Shown: positions 1 through 9,897 of the stretch, piece after piece
Position numbering within the stretch: position 1 is the stretch's first letter
How the letters are laid out: each line of letters starts with the position of its first letter
Assembly (NCBI RefSeq): GCF_023712105.1
Contig: NZ_JAMLJI010000001.1
Span: 434,001-498,000 of the forward strand
Length of the DNA: 64,000 nt
Direction of reading: 5' to 3'
Source: Larsenimonas suaedae
GTDB lineage: Bacteria > Pseudomonadota > Gammaproteobacteria > Pseudomonadales > Halomonadaceae
The notes under the pieces: model-generated
Seen by the model: the letters and a program-made list of their open reading frames with translations, nothing else
Databases searched by the model: none
What the model was told of the DNA's origin: nothing
Made by a program: the position numbers and the translations under genes

Positions 1-219
1 CCATTGCGTCTTTTTAATCAAAAGATTCGCGCTTATCCATCGGATTGGAATATTCGGTGCTATGCCATGGCTGGTGGCTTGATTCCAGCGTGTTATATGG
101 ATTTTGCGCTGAGTCAGTCCATGTTTTCCCATAACTCGGGCGTTATGCTGTTTTCGTTAGGCATCATGTATTTTTGGAGTGTTGTAAGAAACCTTGAAGC
201 CGAGAAAGCTGTTGGCTGA
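1..219 (+). CDS. C-terminal part of a small membrane protein of unknown function
   Basis: The frame is open from the first base of the window to a TGA at 217-219, so the true start may lie outside. The only start codon visible near the edge is a TTG at position 4. About 71 residues are readable. Two hydrophobic stretches, roughly residues 20-35 and 43-60, with a basic segment before them suggest an inner-membrane protein. I recognise no family. A strong hairpin terminator follows at once and the next gene converges on it. Confidence 0.4.
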   Translation, partial: PLRLFNQKIRAYPSDWNIRCYAMAGGLIPACYMDFALSQSMFSHNSGVMLFSLGIMYFWSVVRNLEAEKAVG

Positions 220-260
220 AGCGGCATCTCTTCCGAAGTAAGTTATTCAGTTTTTTAAGC

Positions 261-288
261 AAAAAGGGGCCTTTTGGCCCCTTTTTTT
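261..288. terminator. Bidirectional intrinsic terminator
   Basis: An 11-bp stem (AAAAAGGGGCC pairing with GGCCCCTTTTT) around a TTTT loop. There is a T-run on the plus strand and an A-run on the left that becomes a U-run on the minus strand. It lies between the convergent ends of the first gene and the DASS transporter and can serve both. Confidence 0.85.
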
Positions 289-304
289 GATCGCGATTAC
301 GCAA

Positions 305-1741
305 TTATTGCCATGCCAGCGAAATAAGGAAATAGCTGAGCAGGGTGACGATGAATATTCCGGCAATATTCAGCGCAAACCCTGCTGAAATCATGGACTT
401 TATCTTCATTTTCCCGGTTGCAAATACGATGGCGTTCGGTGGGGTCGCAACCGGCATCATGAAGGCGCAGCTGGCAGCAAGTGCTGCAGGCACGGTGATC
501 AAGAGCAGTGATTGATCAAGCGATATGGCAAGCGCGCCCAAAAGCGGCAAGAATGCGGCAGCTGTTGCTGTGTTCGAGGTAACCTCGGTCAAAAAGATGA
601 TGACCATGACGACGATCATGATCAGCAACAGTAAAGGCAGGTTGCCGAATATGGCCAAGTGTTCGGCGATCCAGGTTGCAAGCCCTGAGCTTTTGACGGC
701 GCCTGCAAGTGAAAGCCCCCCGCCAAACAGTAGCAATACCCCCCAAGGCAAGTCGCTTGCGTTATCCCAGCTCATGAGCCTTGATTGACCTTCCTGGCCC
801 GAGGGAATCAGAAACAGCCCGACCCCGATGATCATCGCGATACCGGTATCCGAAAGCCAGGGTAAGCCATAGGCATTCAAGAGCGGGCGGAAAATCCAGA
901 ATCCGGCGGCCAGCACAAAGGCAATCGCGACCCGTTTTTCGGCGTGGCTCATGGGACCCAGTTCGTTGAGCTTTTCTCGAAAGAGCGCGCTGCTGTCGGT
1001 GTCTTCGATATTGCCAAGCCCGCGCGTAAGCCAGAACCAGGCAAAAAGCATCATCACAATGGCAATCGGTAGTCCGACCACCATCCATTGACCGAAGCCG
1101 ATGTCGATGGACTGATCGTTTGAGAGATAGCCTGCCAGCAAGGCGTTGGGCGGGGTGCCAATCAGGGTGGCGACGCCGCCAATGCTTGCAGCATAGGCGA
1201 TAGCCAGCAAAAGCGACGTGGCGTAACGGTTATCGGTGACGGCGTCTTTCTCGGTCAGCATGGTGATCACCGACATGCCAATTGGCAACATCATGATCGC
1301 CGTCGCGGTATTGGAAACCCACATGCTGATAAAGCCTGTGGCCAGCATGAACCCGGCGACCTGCCGCTTCGGTGACTGTCCGACCATCAACAGAATCTTA
1401 AGCGCCAGGCGCTTGTGTAGATTCCAGTACTGCATGGCCAACCCTAAAAGGAAACCGCCCAAGAATAGAAAGATGATTGGGTTAGCGTAGGGGGCTGTTG
1501 CGGTTTTGACGTCGCCGATGCCCATGGCCGGAATCAATATGATTGGAAGTAACGAGGTCACGGGGATCGGGATGGCTTCTGTTGACCACCATGTCGCCAT
1601 AAGCAGGGCAAGACCGATACAATGCCAGGCTGAAGAGGGAATATCGCCGGGGGCGGGAATGATCAAGACGCTGATGGCAAAGATCAGGCCTAATACCAAC
1701 CCGATGCGTGGCGCCATGGTTGACGTTTCCTGGGTGCTCAT
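305..1741 (-). CDS. DASS/SLC13 family sodium-coupled anion (dicarboxylate) symporter
   Basis: A 478-residue inner-membrane transporter of the divalent anion:sodium symporter family, which imports C4-dicarboxylates, citrate, sulfate or phosphate with Na+. The family's duplicated signature is present twice: SNTATA near residues 143-148 with GTPPNALLAGY near 195-205, and SNTATA near 389-394 with ATPPNAIVFATG beyond residue 430. These SNT motifs form the sodium and carboxylate sites. The start is the ATG at 1741, preceded by AAGGA six bases upstream; the frame is open further upstream but without a ribosome binding site and would run into the galE promoter. The exact substrate cannot be told from the sequence. 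Confidence 0.88.
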   Translation of the reverse strand: MSTQETSTMAPRIGLVLGLIFAISVLIIPAPGDIPSSAWHCIGLALLMATWWSTEAIPIPVTSLLPIILIPAMGIGDVKTATAPYANPIIFLFLGGFLLGLAMQYWNLHKRLALKILLMVGQSPKRQVAGFMLATGFISMWVSNTATAIMMLPIGMSVITMLTEKDAVTDNRYATSLLLAIAYAASIGGVATLIGTPPNALLAGYLSNDQSIDIGFGQWMVVGLPIAIVMMLFAWFWLTRGLGNIEDTDSSALFREKLNELGPMSHAEKRVAIAFVLAAGFWIFRPLLNAYGLPWLSDTGIAMIIGVGLFLIPSGQEGQSRLMSWDNASDLPWGVLLLFGGGLSLAGAVKSSGLATWIAEHLAIFGNLPLLLLIMIVVMVIIFLTEVTSNTATAAAFLPLLGALAISLDQSLLLITVPAALAASCAFMMPVATPPNAIVFATGKMKIKSMISAGFALNIAGIFIVTLLSYFLISLAWQ

Positions 1742-1906
1742 ATCGAGTCCTTTTTTAAAAAACGGTAATATTGCTAGCGCATCTTTTCGCGCTGAAACAC
1801 TTTGGCATATAAGCCCTTCGTATAATGTGTTTTCATTGGCCGCATAAAAAGCGGCTGCGCTCGGGTGGCCGTGTCCGTTTTTACTGTTGCTCATAGGAGA
1901 AATGCG

Positions 1907-2926
1907 ATGATTCTAGTGACCGGAGGCGCGGGCTATATCGGCTCGCACACGGTTGTTGCTCTGATGGATGCAGGGCATGAGGTACTGGTGTTGGATAATC
2001 TGTCCAATTCGAGTGAAGAAGCGTTGTCACGCGTGGCCAGTCTGGTCGGGCGGGACGTGCCGTTCATGGAAGGCGACATTCGCAACGAAGCGCTTCTTGA
2101 TCGCATTTTCGAGCAGCATGAGATTACGTCGGTCGTTCATTTCGCGGGGCTCAAGGCCGTAGGTGAGAGCGTTGAGAAACCGATCAAGTATTACGATAAC
2201 AACGTCAACGGCACGCTCGTGCTGTGCCGAGCCATGGCACGCGCAGGCGTCAAGAGCATCGTGTTCAGCTCATCAGCAACGGTTTATGGCGATCCGGAAA
2301 CCGTACCGATCAATGAAAACTTTCCGACGGCGGCGACCAATCCGTACGGACGTTCCAAGCTGATGGTCGAGGAGATTCTTCGTGATCTCGCCGTTGCCGA
2401 TCCAAGCTGGCGTGTCTGCTTGCTGCGTTATTTCAATCCGGTGGGTGCACATGAAAGTGGCCAGATCGGAGAGGATCCGCAAGGTATTCCCAACAATCTT
2501 GTTCCCTTTATCAGTCAGGTTGCCGTAGGACGCCGTGAGCGACTTTCCGTGTTCGGAAGTGACTATGCGACTCACGACGGTACGGGCGTACGTGATTATA
2601 TCCACGTGGTTGACCTGGCCGATGGCCACCTCAAGGCGCTCGAATATCTGGGAAGCAACGAAGGGGTGTTCACCTTCAATTTGGGCACCGGTCAAGGCTA
2701 TAGCGTTCTCGATGTGGTCAAGGCCTTCGAAAAGGCCAGCGAGATCGAGGTGCCATATAAGCTCGAACCTCGTCGCCCGGGTGATATTGCCCAGTGTTAC
2801 GCTGATCCGGCGTATGCCGAAACCGAACTTGGCTGGACTGCGAAAAAGGGCATCGAGGCCATGATGGCCGACACCTGGCGTTGGCAATATAATAACCCCC
2901 ACGGATACGGGTCGGACTCTAACTGA
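1907..2926 (+). CDS. galE: UDP-glucose 4-epimerase
   Basis: Interconverts UDP-glucose and UDP-galactose in the cytosol, supplying surface polysaccharide synthesis and galactose use. The 339-residue protein is a short-chain dehydrogenase of standard GalE length (E. coli 338). The NAD-binding glycine motif [10 protein letters not shown] is at residues 5-14, the catalytic serine lies in SSSATVYG at 121-128, and the Tyr-x3-Lys pair is Y147/K151. The ATG at 1907 has AGGAGA six bases before it. ugd follows 86 bp downstream on the same strand, so the two likely form one nucleotide-sugar unit. A short hairpin (GAGCAG/CTGCTC, about 2961-2982) lies between them. Confidence 0.95.
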   Translation: MILVTGGAGYIGSHTVVALMDAGHEVLVLDNLSNSSEEALSRVASLVGRDVPFMEGDIRNEALLDRIFEQHEITSVVHFAGLKAVGESVEKPIKYYDNNVNGTLVLCRAMARAGVKSIVFSSSATVYGDPETVPINENFPTAATNPYGRSKLMVEEILRDLAVADPSWRVCLLRYFNPVGAHESGQIGEDPQGIPNNLVPFISQVAVGRRERLSVFGSDYATHDGTGVRDYIHVVDLADGHLKALEYLGSNEGVFTFNLGTGQGYSVLDVVKAFEKASEIEVPYKLEPRRPGDIAQCYADPAYAETELGWTAKKGIEAMMADTWRWQYNNPHGYGSDSN

Positions 2927-3012
2927 CCGCGTGGGCAATCGCTTGTAACGTAGAACCATGAGCAGGTATTTAACTCTGCTCGTCTTGGGTCGTTGTTTTA
3001 AAGGAAGATACA

Positions 3013-4359
3013 TTGAAAATTACAGTCTTTGGTACCGGATACGTCGGCCTCGTGACAGGCACCTGCCTTGCAGACGTCGGTCATGATGTGATGTGCATGG
3101 ACGTGGATGCCGACAAGATCGCGCGCCTTGAGCAGGGCGAAATTCCGATTTTCGAACCCGGTCTAACGCCGATGGTTGAGCGCAACGTCTCCGCGGGTCG
3201 TCTGCGCTTCACAACGGATGCCAAAACCGCTGTCGAGCACGGTGTGCTTCAGTTCATCGCCGTTGGTACGCCGCCGGATGAAGATGGCAGTGCCGATCTT
3301 AAATACGTTCTGGCGGTTGCCAATACGATCGGTGAGTACATGACCGATTATCGCGTCGTTATCGATAAGTCGACGGTGCCAGTTGGCACGGCAGACCGTG
3401 TTCACCAGGCGCTTTCCAAGGCGCTGAATGCGCGTGGTTCCAAGATCGATTTCGACGTTTGCTCCAACCCTGAATTCCTGAAGGAAGGGGCGGCTATCGA
3501 CGATTTCACCCGTGGTGCGCGAATCGTGGTGGGTACCGAGTCTGATAAGGTCAAGGAGCTGATGCGTGAATGCTACGGCCCCTATAACCGTAATCATGAC
3601 AAGCTGATGTTCATGGACATCCGTGCCGCAGAGCTGACCAAGTATGCTGCGAACGCCATGCTTGCAACCAAGATCAGTTTCATGAACGAAATCGCCAATC
3701 TGGCTGAGCGTCTGGGTGCTGACATTGAAGCCGTACGTCGTGGTATCGGCAGTGACCCGCGTATCGGATATCACTTCATTTATCCAGGGTGTGGTTACGG
3801 CGGTTCCTGTTTCCCCAAAGACGTTCAGGCTCTGGCCCGCACGGCATCTCAGGTTGGTTATGAAGCCGAATTGCTCAACGCTGTCGAAACGGTCAACTAT
3901 CGCCAGAAAACAACGTTGTTCCGCAAGCTGTCCGCGGCATTTGATGGCGATCTTGCCGGCAAGACCATTGCGGTCTGGGGTCTTGCGTTCAAACCAAACA
4001 CCGATGACATGCGTGAAGCGCCGAGCCGCACGCTGATGGAAGCGATCTGGGACGCGGGCGGCAAGGTTCAGGCTTATGACCCGGAGGCGATGAAGGAATG
4101 CCGCCGCATCTACGGTGAGCGTGATGACCTCGTGCTGGTGGCGGATCGGATTCAGGCTGTTCGCGGCGCGGATGCGCTCGTGATCGTTACCGAATGGAAA
4201 GAGTTCCGTACGCTTGATTTCAAGTGGCTCAAGGAACAGCTTTCCCTGCCGGTGCTGATCGATGGCCGTAACCTGTATGAGCCGAGCGCCGTGCACGAAG
4301 CCGGGCTTATGTATTACGCTATCGGCCGTGGTGAATCCCTCACCATGTCCAACGAGTAA
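3013..4359 (+). CDS. ugd: UDP-glucose 6-dehydrogenase (TTG start)
   Basis: Oxidises UDP-glucose to UDP-glucuronate with two NAD+, a precursor for acidic exopolysaccharide. The 448-residue protein has the N-terminal Rossmann motif GTGYVG (7-12), the central segment with [10 protein letters not shown] (152-161), and [12 protein letters not shown] with the nucleophilic cysteine at residue 266. A C-terminal UDP-binding domain follows. The start codon is TTG at 3013, supported by AAGGAAG seven bases upstream and by the family N-terminus [12 protein letters not shown]; no ATG fits. The glycosyltransferase begins 11 bp after the stop. Confidence 0.95.
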   Translation: MKITVFGTGYVGLVTGTCLADVGHDVMCMDVDADKIARLEQGEIPIFEPGLTPMVERNVSAGRLRFTTDAKTAVEHGVLQFIAVGTPPDEDGSADLKYVLAVANTIGEYMTDYRVVIDKSTVPVGTADRVHQALSKALNARGSKIDFDVCSNPEFLKEGAAIDDFTRGARIVVGTESDKVKELMRECYGPYNRNHDKLMFMDIRAAELTKYAANAMLATKISFMNEIANLAERLGADIEAVRRGIGSDPRIGYHFIYPGCGYGGSCFPKDVQALARTASQVGYEAELLNAVETVNYRQKTTLFRKLSAAFDGDLAGKTIAVWGLAFKPNTDDMREAPSRTLMEAIWDAGGKVQAYDPEAMKECRRIYGERDDLVLVADRIQAVRGADALVIVTEWKEFRTLDFKWLKEQLSLPVLIDGRNLYEPSAVHEAGLMYYAIGRGESLTMSNE

Positions 4360-4370
4360 TCATTTGTTCC

Positions 4371-5522
4371 ATGACGGTATCTCAAAAACCGCTTGCCGCG
4401 ATTGCTATCCGGCAAGTGGAAAAAAACACGGGAGCGAGTCGTAACGCTTTCGAGCAGGCTCATGCACTGCATGAACTGGGGTATCGAGTCGTGATTCTGG
4501 CCGAGCGGGCTCGGCCAGAATTGATTAATGCCAGTGGCGTACAATGGGTGCGTTGCTGGCGTTTTCCGTTTAAGGGCGCGATTCGACGCTTCTGGTTCAA
4601 TCGCTGTGTTCAGCGCTGGGTCAAAAAGCATTCTCCTGCCTTGCTGGTGAGCCATGGCGATGTAGAAACGCCCGACATAGTGTATTTACACAACTGTGTT
4701 CATCTGGCGAGCGAGCGAATTTACGGCACTTCCTTGCCCGCGCGCCACGAGGTTGCGGCAATACATGATCATGTATTAAGCCGGCAACGTTTTAAAAAAG
4801 TGGCGGTGAACTCCCATCTTATGGGCGAGGATCTCAAGGCACGTTATGGCATCAGCGATGAGCGGATCGAGATAAGTTATCCTGGCTATGACGCTGCGCG
4901 CTTCAACCCCCAAAACGCCCGTCTTCGTCGTGACGAAATGAGGGCGCGGTTCGGCTGTGACCATGATGAGTGCTTGATTGGTCTTGTCACGTCTGGGAAT
5001 TTTGCCAAGCGTAACGTCAAAGGGTTTATCGAGTTGGCTGCAGCGCTTGATAAACGCCACGATAACCTGCGCTTTCTTGTTGTTGGTAAAGACGACGCCA
5101 CACCATTCAAGGAGCAGGCGTCTGCGCTCGGCATTGGTGATCGCGTATATTGGCAAACGACCATTGATGATGTTCAAGCGCTTTATGGTGCGCTTGACGT
5201 TTTCGTGTTGCCCGCTCATATAGAGGAGTTCGGGCGCGTCGCGCTTGAGGCCATGGCGTGTGGCACTCCCGTAATACTCTCCAAGTACGTTGGTAGCGCC
5301 GAGTTGATTGCCTCTCGCTGGCCGCAGTTGGTCATTGACCCGGATGATCAAACCAGCTGGTCAGACCAGCTTGATGGTTTTCTGCAATCTCCGGTTCAAC
5401 GTCAACAGATCGGAAGCGATATGGCGAAACTTGCAACGGGCTTTGCACATGAAAAACAGTCTCGGAAATTGATGGCGTCCTTTCAGGCTCTATCGTCTAC
5501 ACAGGAAGCGCGCTCGAAATGA
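4371..5522 (+). CDS. GT4-type glycosyltransferase
   Basis: A 383-residue cytosolic or membrane-associated sugar transferase of the GT-B fold, probably acting on a lipid-linked or surface glycan. The C-terminal half carries the family's donor-binding pattern: a beta strand ending LRFLVVGKDD, then EEFGRVALEAMACGTPVIL, whose paired glutamates contact the nucleotide sugar. The N-terminal half has an IRQVEKNTGASRNAFEQAHAL helix like other GT4 enzymes. The acceptor is unknown. It sits directly downstream of ugd and galE, so a UDP-sugar donor is a reasonable inference. Its TGA overlaps the ATG of the DUF2489 gene by four bases, which implies translational coupling. No clear ribosome binding site precedes the ATG. 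Confidence 0.82.
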   Translation: MTVSQKPLAAIAIRQVEKNTGASRNAFEQAHALHELGYRVVILAERARPELINASGVQWVRCWRFPFKGAIRRFWFNRCVQRWVKKHSPALLVSHGDVETPDIVYLHNCVHLASERIYGTSLPARHEVAAIHDHVLSRQRFKKVAVNSHLMGEDLKARYGISDERIEISYPGYDAARFNPQNARLRRDEMRARFGCDHDECLIGLVTSGNFAKRNVKGFIELAAALDKRHDNLRFLVVGKDDATPFKEQASALGIGDRVYWQTTIDDVQALYGALDVFVLPAHIEEFGRVALEAMACGTPVILSKYVGSAELIASRWPQLVIDPDDQTSWSDQLDGFLQSPVQRQQIGSDMAKLATGFAHEKQSRKLMASFQALSSTQEARSK

Positions 5523-6007
5523 ACCTTTCTTCCACAGTCCTGGTCCTTGTCCTGGTAATTGGCATAAGTGTCGTTTTAGGGCTCGCCTTTTACGCTAAAA
5601 AACTCTGGGGTGAAGTCGACAAACGCCAGAAACAAGCGCAAGCCGAGCATGACCGCGCCAAACAGCAGTGTCTTGCCAACCTCGATGTGCTGTCCCAGGC
5701 TGTCATTGCCGATCAGGTCGACCTGATTGAAGGGGTTTTGCGCTGCTGCGTTATTCTAGACATCTACGATGCAAGCTTGTTCGAGCGGTCCGCCCTGAAA
5801 CCGCTTTTGAATATTCGTGAAAAAGCCCAGCGGTTTCACACGCACGGCGCTCGTCAGGAATTGACGCCACGGGAACGGATGAAGGAAGACAAAGAGCGGC
5901 TTGAGCTTGCCGGCGAATATCGCAACGATATCCGGGCGGCAGCGTTTGATATCCAAACCTTTAGTGCGGGGCACGCCGGCGCCGTTATGGCGCATGAAGC
6001 CCATTGA
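5519..6007 (+). CDS. DUF2489 membrane-anchored protein
   Basis: A 162-residue protein with one N-terminal transmembrane helix (about residues 7-27, rich in V, L and I) followed by a charged cytosolic domain. The domain contains LDVLSQAVIADQVDLIEGVLR and a region predicted to be helical, which I match to the DUF2489 family of gammaproteobacteria. No enzymatic motif is visible and the function is not known. It starts inside the stop codon of the preceding glycosyltransferase (ATGA overlap), so it is almost certainly the last gene of the galE-ugd-glycosyltransferase group. No strong terminator is visible behind it. Confidence 0.7.
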   Translation: MNLSSTVLVLVLVIGISVVLGLAFYAKKLWGEVDKRQKQAQAEHDRAKQQCLANLDVLSQAVIADQVDLIEGVLRCCVILDIYDASLFERSALKPLLNIREKAQRFHTHGARQELTPRERMKEDKERLELAGEYRNDIRAAAFDIQTFSAGHAGAVMAHEAH

Positions 6008-6140
6008 AGAAACATCATGTACTTTAAGCCGGGTGCACAGACTTTTATTGCTTCATGTTATGGGCTATCTTCTTGAACAGTTTGATTGAAAACGCTGTTC
6101 GACTATTGCATCATGTCAGTCGTTGGGGCACTTTGTAATC

Positions 6141-6173
6141 CCTACCAGAGGTGGACTACTCTGACGGGGTAGG
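6141..6173 (+). promoter_or_regulatory. Possible structured leader upstream of the OmpA-like lipoprotein gene
   Basis: CCTACC (6141-6146) pairs with GGTAGG near 6168-6173, and inside it AGAG pairs with CTCT around an eight-base loop. It lies in a 284-bp gap between the DUF2489 gene and the lipoprotein gene. Long leaders are usual for abundant outer-membrane protein mRNAs. No known RNA family recognised. Confidence 0.25.
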
Positions 6174-6291
6174 TGGGGGCGGAGAGAGCGGTGTTGGATT
6201 GCTTACCCCCGAGCGCCGAACTCGCCTGCTTTCATCATAAAACACGGCTAACATGAAGCTAGCCTAGGTTGTACTAAGAAGGAGTTTTTAA

Positions 6292-7191
6292 ATGAATAAA
6301 TCAGCGACTGGCTTACTGCTCGGTTCGGCGCTTGTTGTCGGTCTTTCCGGCTGTGCAAGCTCGGGCGGTGCGACATCTTCCAGCTCATCCGACCAGCCCT
6401 GGTACTCCACTCCGTTCGTCTGCGGCCTTGCCGGCGGTTTGATCGGTGGCGGTATCGGCTACAGCGTAAGCGGCGATGATGACGAAGAAACCGGTGGTGC
6501 TATCGGCGGCGTTGCAGGCGCAACCACGGGTGCTCTGTTGTGCTCTAACAACGAGCCGACAGTCATGGATTCCGACAACGATGGCGTGCCGGACGATCGT
6601 GACGAGTGCCCGGGTACACCTGCTGGCGTAGCGGTAGATGCCAAAGGTTGCCCGCTTGATTCCGACAGCGACGGTGTGCCTGACTATCAGGACCAGTGTC
6701 CGGGAACTCCGGCTGGCGTTAGCGTAGACGCTAAAGGCTGCCCGCTGGATTCCGACGGTGACGGCGTGCCTGACTATCAGGACCAGTGCCCGAACACGCC
6801 AGCTGGTACCAAAGTCAATGCGCTTGGTTGCCCGGCAAACGTTGTTCTGAATGACGTCAACTTCAAGTTCGATTCTGCTCAGCTGACTTCCAGCGCCGAA
6901 CAGATCCTCGACGGCGTTGCCGAGAAGCTGAATGCTAATGACAGCGTTCGCGTCCGTGTTGAAGGGTATACCGACTCCGTCGGCTCTGACTCTTACAACA
7001 AAGATCTTTCTCAGCGTCGTGCTGACTCCGTCAAGAGCTACCTGGTAAGCCAGGGCGTTGACAGCAGCCGTCTCGAGACCAAAGGTCTGGGCGAAAGCAA
7101 CTTCGTTGCAACCAACAACACTGCAGAAGGTCGTGCTCAGAACCGTCGTGTTGAGCTGCGTCCCCTCGGTGATGCCGGTCAACTTAACTAA
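6292..7191 (+). CDS. OmpA-like outer-membrane lipoprotein with thrombospondin type 3 repeats
   Basis: A 299-residue envelope protein. The signal peptide ends in a lipobox, LSGC, with the lipidated cysteine at residue 21. Next come a glycine-rich segment resembling a glycine-zipper (about 45-80), three calcium-binding TSP3-type repeats of the form DSDxDGVPDxxDxCPxTPAG (about 92-185), and a C-terminal OmpA peptidoglycan-binding domain with GYTDSVGSDSYN and LSQRRADSVKSYL. It therefore likely tethers the outer membrane to peptidoglycan. The ATG follows AAGGAG. An intrinsic terminator lies 21 bp downstream, so it is probably monocistronic and strongly expressed. Confidence 0.9.
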   Translation: MNKSATGLLLGSALVVGLSGCASSGGATSSSSSDQPWYSTPFVCGLAGGLIGGGIGYSVSGDDDEETGGAIGGVAGATTGALLCSNNEPTVMDSDNDGVPDDRDECPGTPAGVAVDAKGCPLDSDSDGVPDYQDQCPGTPAGVSVDAKGCPLDSDGDGVPDYQDQCPNTPAGTKVNALGCPANVVLNDVNFKFDSAQLTSSAEQILDGVAEKLNANDSVRVRVEGYTDSVGSDSYNKDLSQRRADSVKSYLVSQGVDSSRLETKGLGESNFVATNNTAEGRAQNRRVELRPLGDAGQLN

Positions 7192-7212
7192 GCATTTAGT
7201 TTTGTGATCGAG

Positions 7213-7238
7213 AAAGCCCCGTCTATCGGGGCTTTTTT
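7213..7238 (+). terminator. Intrinsic terminator of the OmpA-like gene
   Basis: AAAGCCCCG (7213-7221) pairs with CGGGGCTTT (7227-7235) around a five-base loop and is followed by T residues. It sits just after the lipoprotein stop codon. Confidence 0.88.
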
Positions 7239-7248
7239 ATTTTTGAGT

Positions 7249-7290
7249 GGACGTTTGAGAAAAAGCATTGATAGAGTACGTCCTTCTCAA
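7249..7290 (+). promoter_or_regulatory. Interleaved inverted repeats in the thrS leader region
   Basis: GGACGT (7249-7254) can pair with ACGTCC (7278-7283). TTGAGAA (7255-7261), immediately after the first arm, can pair with TTCTCAA (7284-7290), immediately after the second. The a-b-a'-b' order is that of a pseudoknot or of two exclusive hairpins. It lies 120-160 bp before the thrS start. In E. coli, thrS is controlled by a structured leader bound by its own product, which makes this worth testing; whether the region is transcribed is not known. Confidence 0.3.
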
Positions 7291-7409
7291 TAGGCATCAA
7301 GGTACTATCTTACCGCTGTGTATGGCGGGCTTTTGCCTTGAGCGCGGAAACACAAGCACTGATTCAAGTGATCCTTGGTAGGGGCCACCACTGAATATAA
7401 GGATTTTAA

Positions 7410-9320
7410 ATGCCAGTTATTACGCTTCCTGATGGCGCCAAGAAAGAATTCGAAGGGCCAGTTACAGTCATGGACGTCGCCGCCTCGATTGGTGCCGGCC
7501 TTGCAAAAGCTGCTGTTGCCGGTCGGATCGACGGAGTACTTGTTGACGCAAGCGATGTTATCGAACAAGACGCCAATGTTTCGATTATCACCGCAAAGAA
7601 TCAGGAAGGTCTCGAAATCATTCGGCATACGTGTGCTCACCTTTTAGGGCATGCGGTCAAGCAGCTGTATCCGAACGCCAAGATGGCGATTGGTCCAGTG
7701 ATTGACGATGGCTTCTATTACGATATCGATTTTGGTGAGTCCATATCATCAGAAGATCTCGGTGAGATTGAAAAGCGGATGAAGACGCTGATCGATACTG
7801 AGTACGACGTTGTTCGAGAGTATGTGAGCAGCGAGCACGCTCATGAAGTATTTGTCGAGCGCGACGAACCTTACAAGCAGGAAATCATCGATGGTATCGG
7901 CCGGGGTGAAACAGTTCGCCTGTATCATCATCAGGAATACATCGATATGTGCCGTGGGCCTCATGTGCCCAATACCCGCCATTTGAAATCGTTCAAGCTA
8001 CTCAAGCTTGCCGGAGCGTACTGGCGAGGTGACGCTTCAAATCAGATGCTAACGCGTATTTACGGTACGGCCTGGGGCGACAAGAAGCAGCTAAAGGCAT
8101 ACCTGACCCGCCTGGAAGAGGCAGAGAAGCGCGATCATAGAAAGCTTGCCAAGCGTATGGACCTTTTTCATCTCCAGGAAGAAGCGCCTGGCATGGTGTT
8201 CTGGCATCCCAATGGTTGGTCATTGTGGCAGGTAATCGAGCAGTATCTTAGGGATGTCTATAAGCAGGGCGGCTATCAGGAGGTGCGCTGCCCACAGGTG
8301 ATGGATGTCTCGCTCTGGAAAAAATCGGGTCACTGGGATAACTATTCCGAAAACATGTTTTTCACTGAATCGGAAAAACGTGAATTCGCACTGAAGCCGA
8401 TGAACTGCCCGGGCCATGTGCAGCTTTTCAATCAGGGGCTTAAAAGCTACCGGGATCTACCGATTCGCTTTGGTGAGTTCGGTGGGTGTCATCGTAATGA
8501 GCCTTCTGGCGCGCTGCACGGTATCATGCGTGTGCGAGGCTTCACTCAGGACGATGGCCATGTCTTTTGTACCGAGGCTCAGATCGAGCCTGAAGTTACT
8601 GCCTTTCACAGGCAGGCGCTGAGTGTCTACAAGGATTTCGGCTTCGATGATATCGAAGTCAAGATCGCGCTGCGCCCTGAAAAACGCCTGGGCGATGACT
8701 ACGTATGGGACCAGGCTGAGGCGGCGCTCAGAAATGCATTATCCGCGTGCGACGTTGAATGGACGGAGCTGCCGGGTGAAGGTGCATTTTACGGGCCCAA
8801 GATCGAATACCACATGAAGGACTGCCTGGGTCGTGAGTGGCAGGTCGGAACCATGCAGGTCGATTTCATGATGCCGACCCGTCTGGGTGCGCAGTATGTG
8901 GCAGAGGATGGAAATCGTTATGCACCGGTGATGCTGCATCGTGCCATCGTTGGCTCAATGGAGCGTTTTATCGGTATTCTCGTTGAACACTATGCAGGGA
9001 ATCTGCCAGCATGGTTGGCGCCTGTACAGGCAGTTGCCATGTGTATCACCGATGCGCAGGCGGACTATGTCAATCAGGTGGTGGATCAATTACAATCTGC
9101 CGGTGTTCGTGTCAAGTCTGACTTGAGAAATGAGAAGATAGGTTTTAAAATCCGCGAACATACGTTAACGAAAGTTCCTTATCTGCTGGTAATCGGAGAT
9201 AAGGAAGCCGAGAATGGAAAGGTCGCAGTGCGAACACGCACCGGAGAAGATTTGGGCGTGCTTTCCGTTTCGGAACTTCTTGCTACACTGGAAAGTACAC
9301 GCAAGCAGTCTTTTTCTTAA
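7410..9320 (+). CDS. thrS: Threonine--tRNA ligase
   Basis: Class II synthetase charging tRNA-Thr. The 636 residues match the family length (E. coli 642). Domain order is an N-terminal TGS domain (1-60), the second editing-associated domain with the HxxxH motif at H73/H77 and later CRGPH, the catalytic core with MNCPGH (zinc cysteine and motif 2 region) and [18 protein letters not shown], and a C-terminal anticodon-binding domain from about 535. The ATG has AAGGA nearby. It heads the thrS-infC-rpmI-rplT-pheS-pheT-ihfA cluster, and infC begins 20 bp after its stop. Confidence 0.98.
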   Translation: MPVITLPDGAKKEFEGPVTVMDVAASIGAGLAKAAVAGRIDGVLVDASDVIEQDANVSIITAKNQEGLEIIRHTCAHLLGHAVKQLYPNAKMAIGPVIDDGFYYDIDFGESISSEDLGEIEKRMKTLIDTEYDVVREYVSSEHAHEVFVERDEPYKQEIIDGIGRGETVRLYHHQEYIDMCRGPHVPNTRHLKSFKLLKLAGAYWRGDASNQMLTRIYGTAWGDKKQLKAYLTRLEEAEKRDHRKLAKRMDLFHLQEEAPGMVFWHPNGWSLWQVIEQYLRDVYKQGGYQEVRCPQVMDVSLWKKSGHWDNYSENMFFTESEKREFALKPMNCPGHVQLFNQGLKSYRDLPIRFGEFGGCHRNEPSGALHGIMRVRGFTQDDGHVFCTEAQIEPEVTAFHRQALSVYKDFGFDDIEVKIALRPEKRLGDDYVWDQAEAALRNALSACDVEWTELPGEGAFYGPKIEYHMKDCLGREWQVGTMQVDFMMPTRLGAQYVAEDGNRYAPVMLHRAIVGSMERFIGILVEHYAGNLPAWLAPVQAVAMCITDAQADYVNQVVDQLQSAGVRVKSDLRNEKIGFKIREHTLTKVPYLLVIGDKEAENGKVAVRTRTGEDLGVLSVSELLATLESTRKQSFS

Positions 9321-9339
9321 AACTAACGGAGACGTAGCG

Positions 9340-9879
9340 ATTAAGCGGAATAATCAACGTGGGCGCGCTCAAGAGAAGCGCCCCCCAATCAATGATCGAA
9401 TTCGCGCAGATGAGGTTCGCCTCATAGACGCCGAAGGTGAGCAGCTAGGTGTTGTCACATTGGACGACGCCCTGGCAAAAGCCACTGAAGCCGGTATGGA
9501 TCTTGTTCAGATATCCAGCGGCGATCCGATCGTTTGTAAGATCATGGATTACGGCAAGTTTCTTTTTGAGCAGAAAAAGCAGAAATCTGCTCAGAAAAAG
9601 AAACAGAAGCAGATTCAGATCAAGGAAGTTAAATTCCGTCCTGGAACGGATGAAGGCGATTATCAGGTTAAGTTACGAAACCTGATTCGCTTTCTCGAAG
9701 ATGGCGACAAGGGCAAAGTTACCTTGCGCTTTCGCGGCCGGGAAATGGCGCACCAAGACATCGGCCGTAAGCTGATGGAGCGAATCGAGAGCGATCTTGA
9801 AGAGCTGGCGGTGGTCGAATCCCGACCGAAAATGGAAGGCCGGCAAATGATAATGATGCTGGCTCCCAAGAAGAAGTGA
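9340..9879 (+). CDS. infC: Translation initiation factor IF-3 (ATT start)
   Basis: Binds the 30S subunit, prevents premature 50S joining and proofreads start codons. The frame has no ATG or GTG that gives a normal N-terminus. An ATT at 9340 with GGAG eight bases upstream gives [27 protein letters not shown], the family start, and a length of 179 residues (E. coli 180). Starting at any upstream codon would lie inside thrS. The IF3 N domain (about 10-80), lysine-rich linker (about 80-95) and C domain ending [14 protein letters not shown] are all present. In E. coli the AUU start is the basis of autoregulation by IF3 discrimination, so the same is expected here. Confidence 0.97.
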   Translation: MKRNNQRGRAQEKRPPINDRIRADEVRLIDAEGEQLGVVTLDDALAKATEAGMDLVQISSGDPIVCKIMDYGKFLFEQKKQKSAQKKKQKQIQIKEVKFRPGTDEGDYQVKLRNLIRFLEDGDKGKVTLRFRGREMAHQDIGRKLMERIESDLEELAVVESRPKMEGRQMIMMLAPKKK

Positions 9880-9897
9880 TCCGATGGCAGTTAAACG

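Noticed and set aside
2273-4296. Long open frames on the minus strand opposite galE and ugd (up to 377 codons)
   Set aside because: They mirror the codon pattern of galE and ugd, have no family signature and no ribosome binding site; shadows of GC-rich genes.
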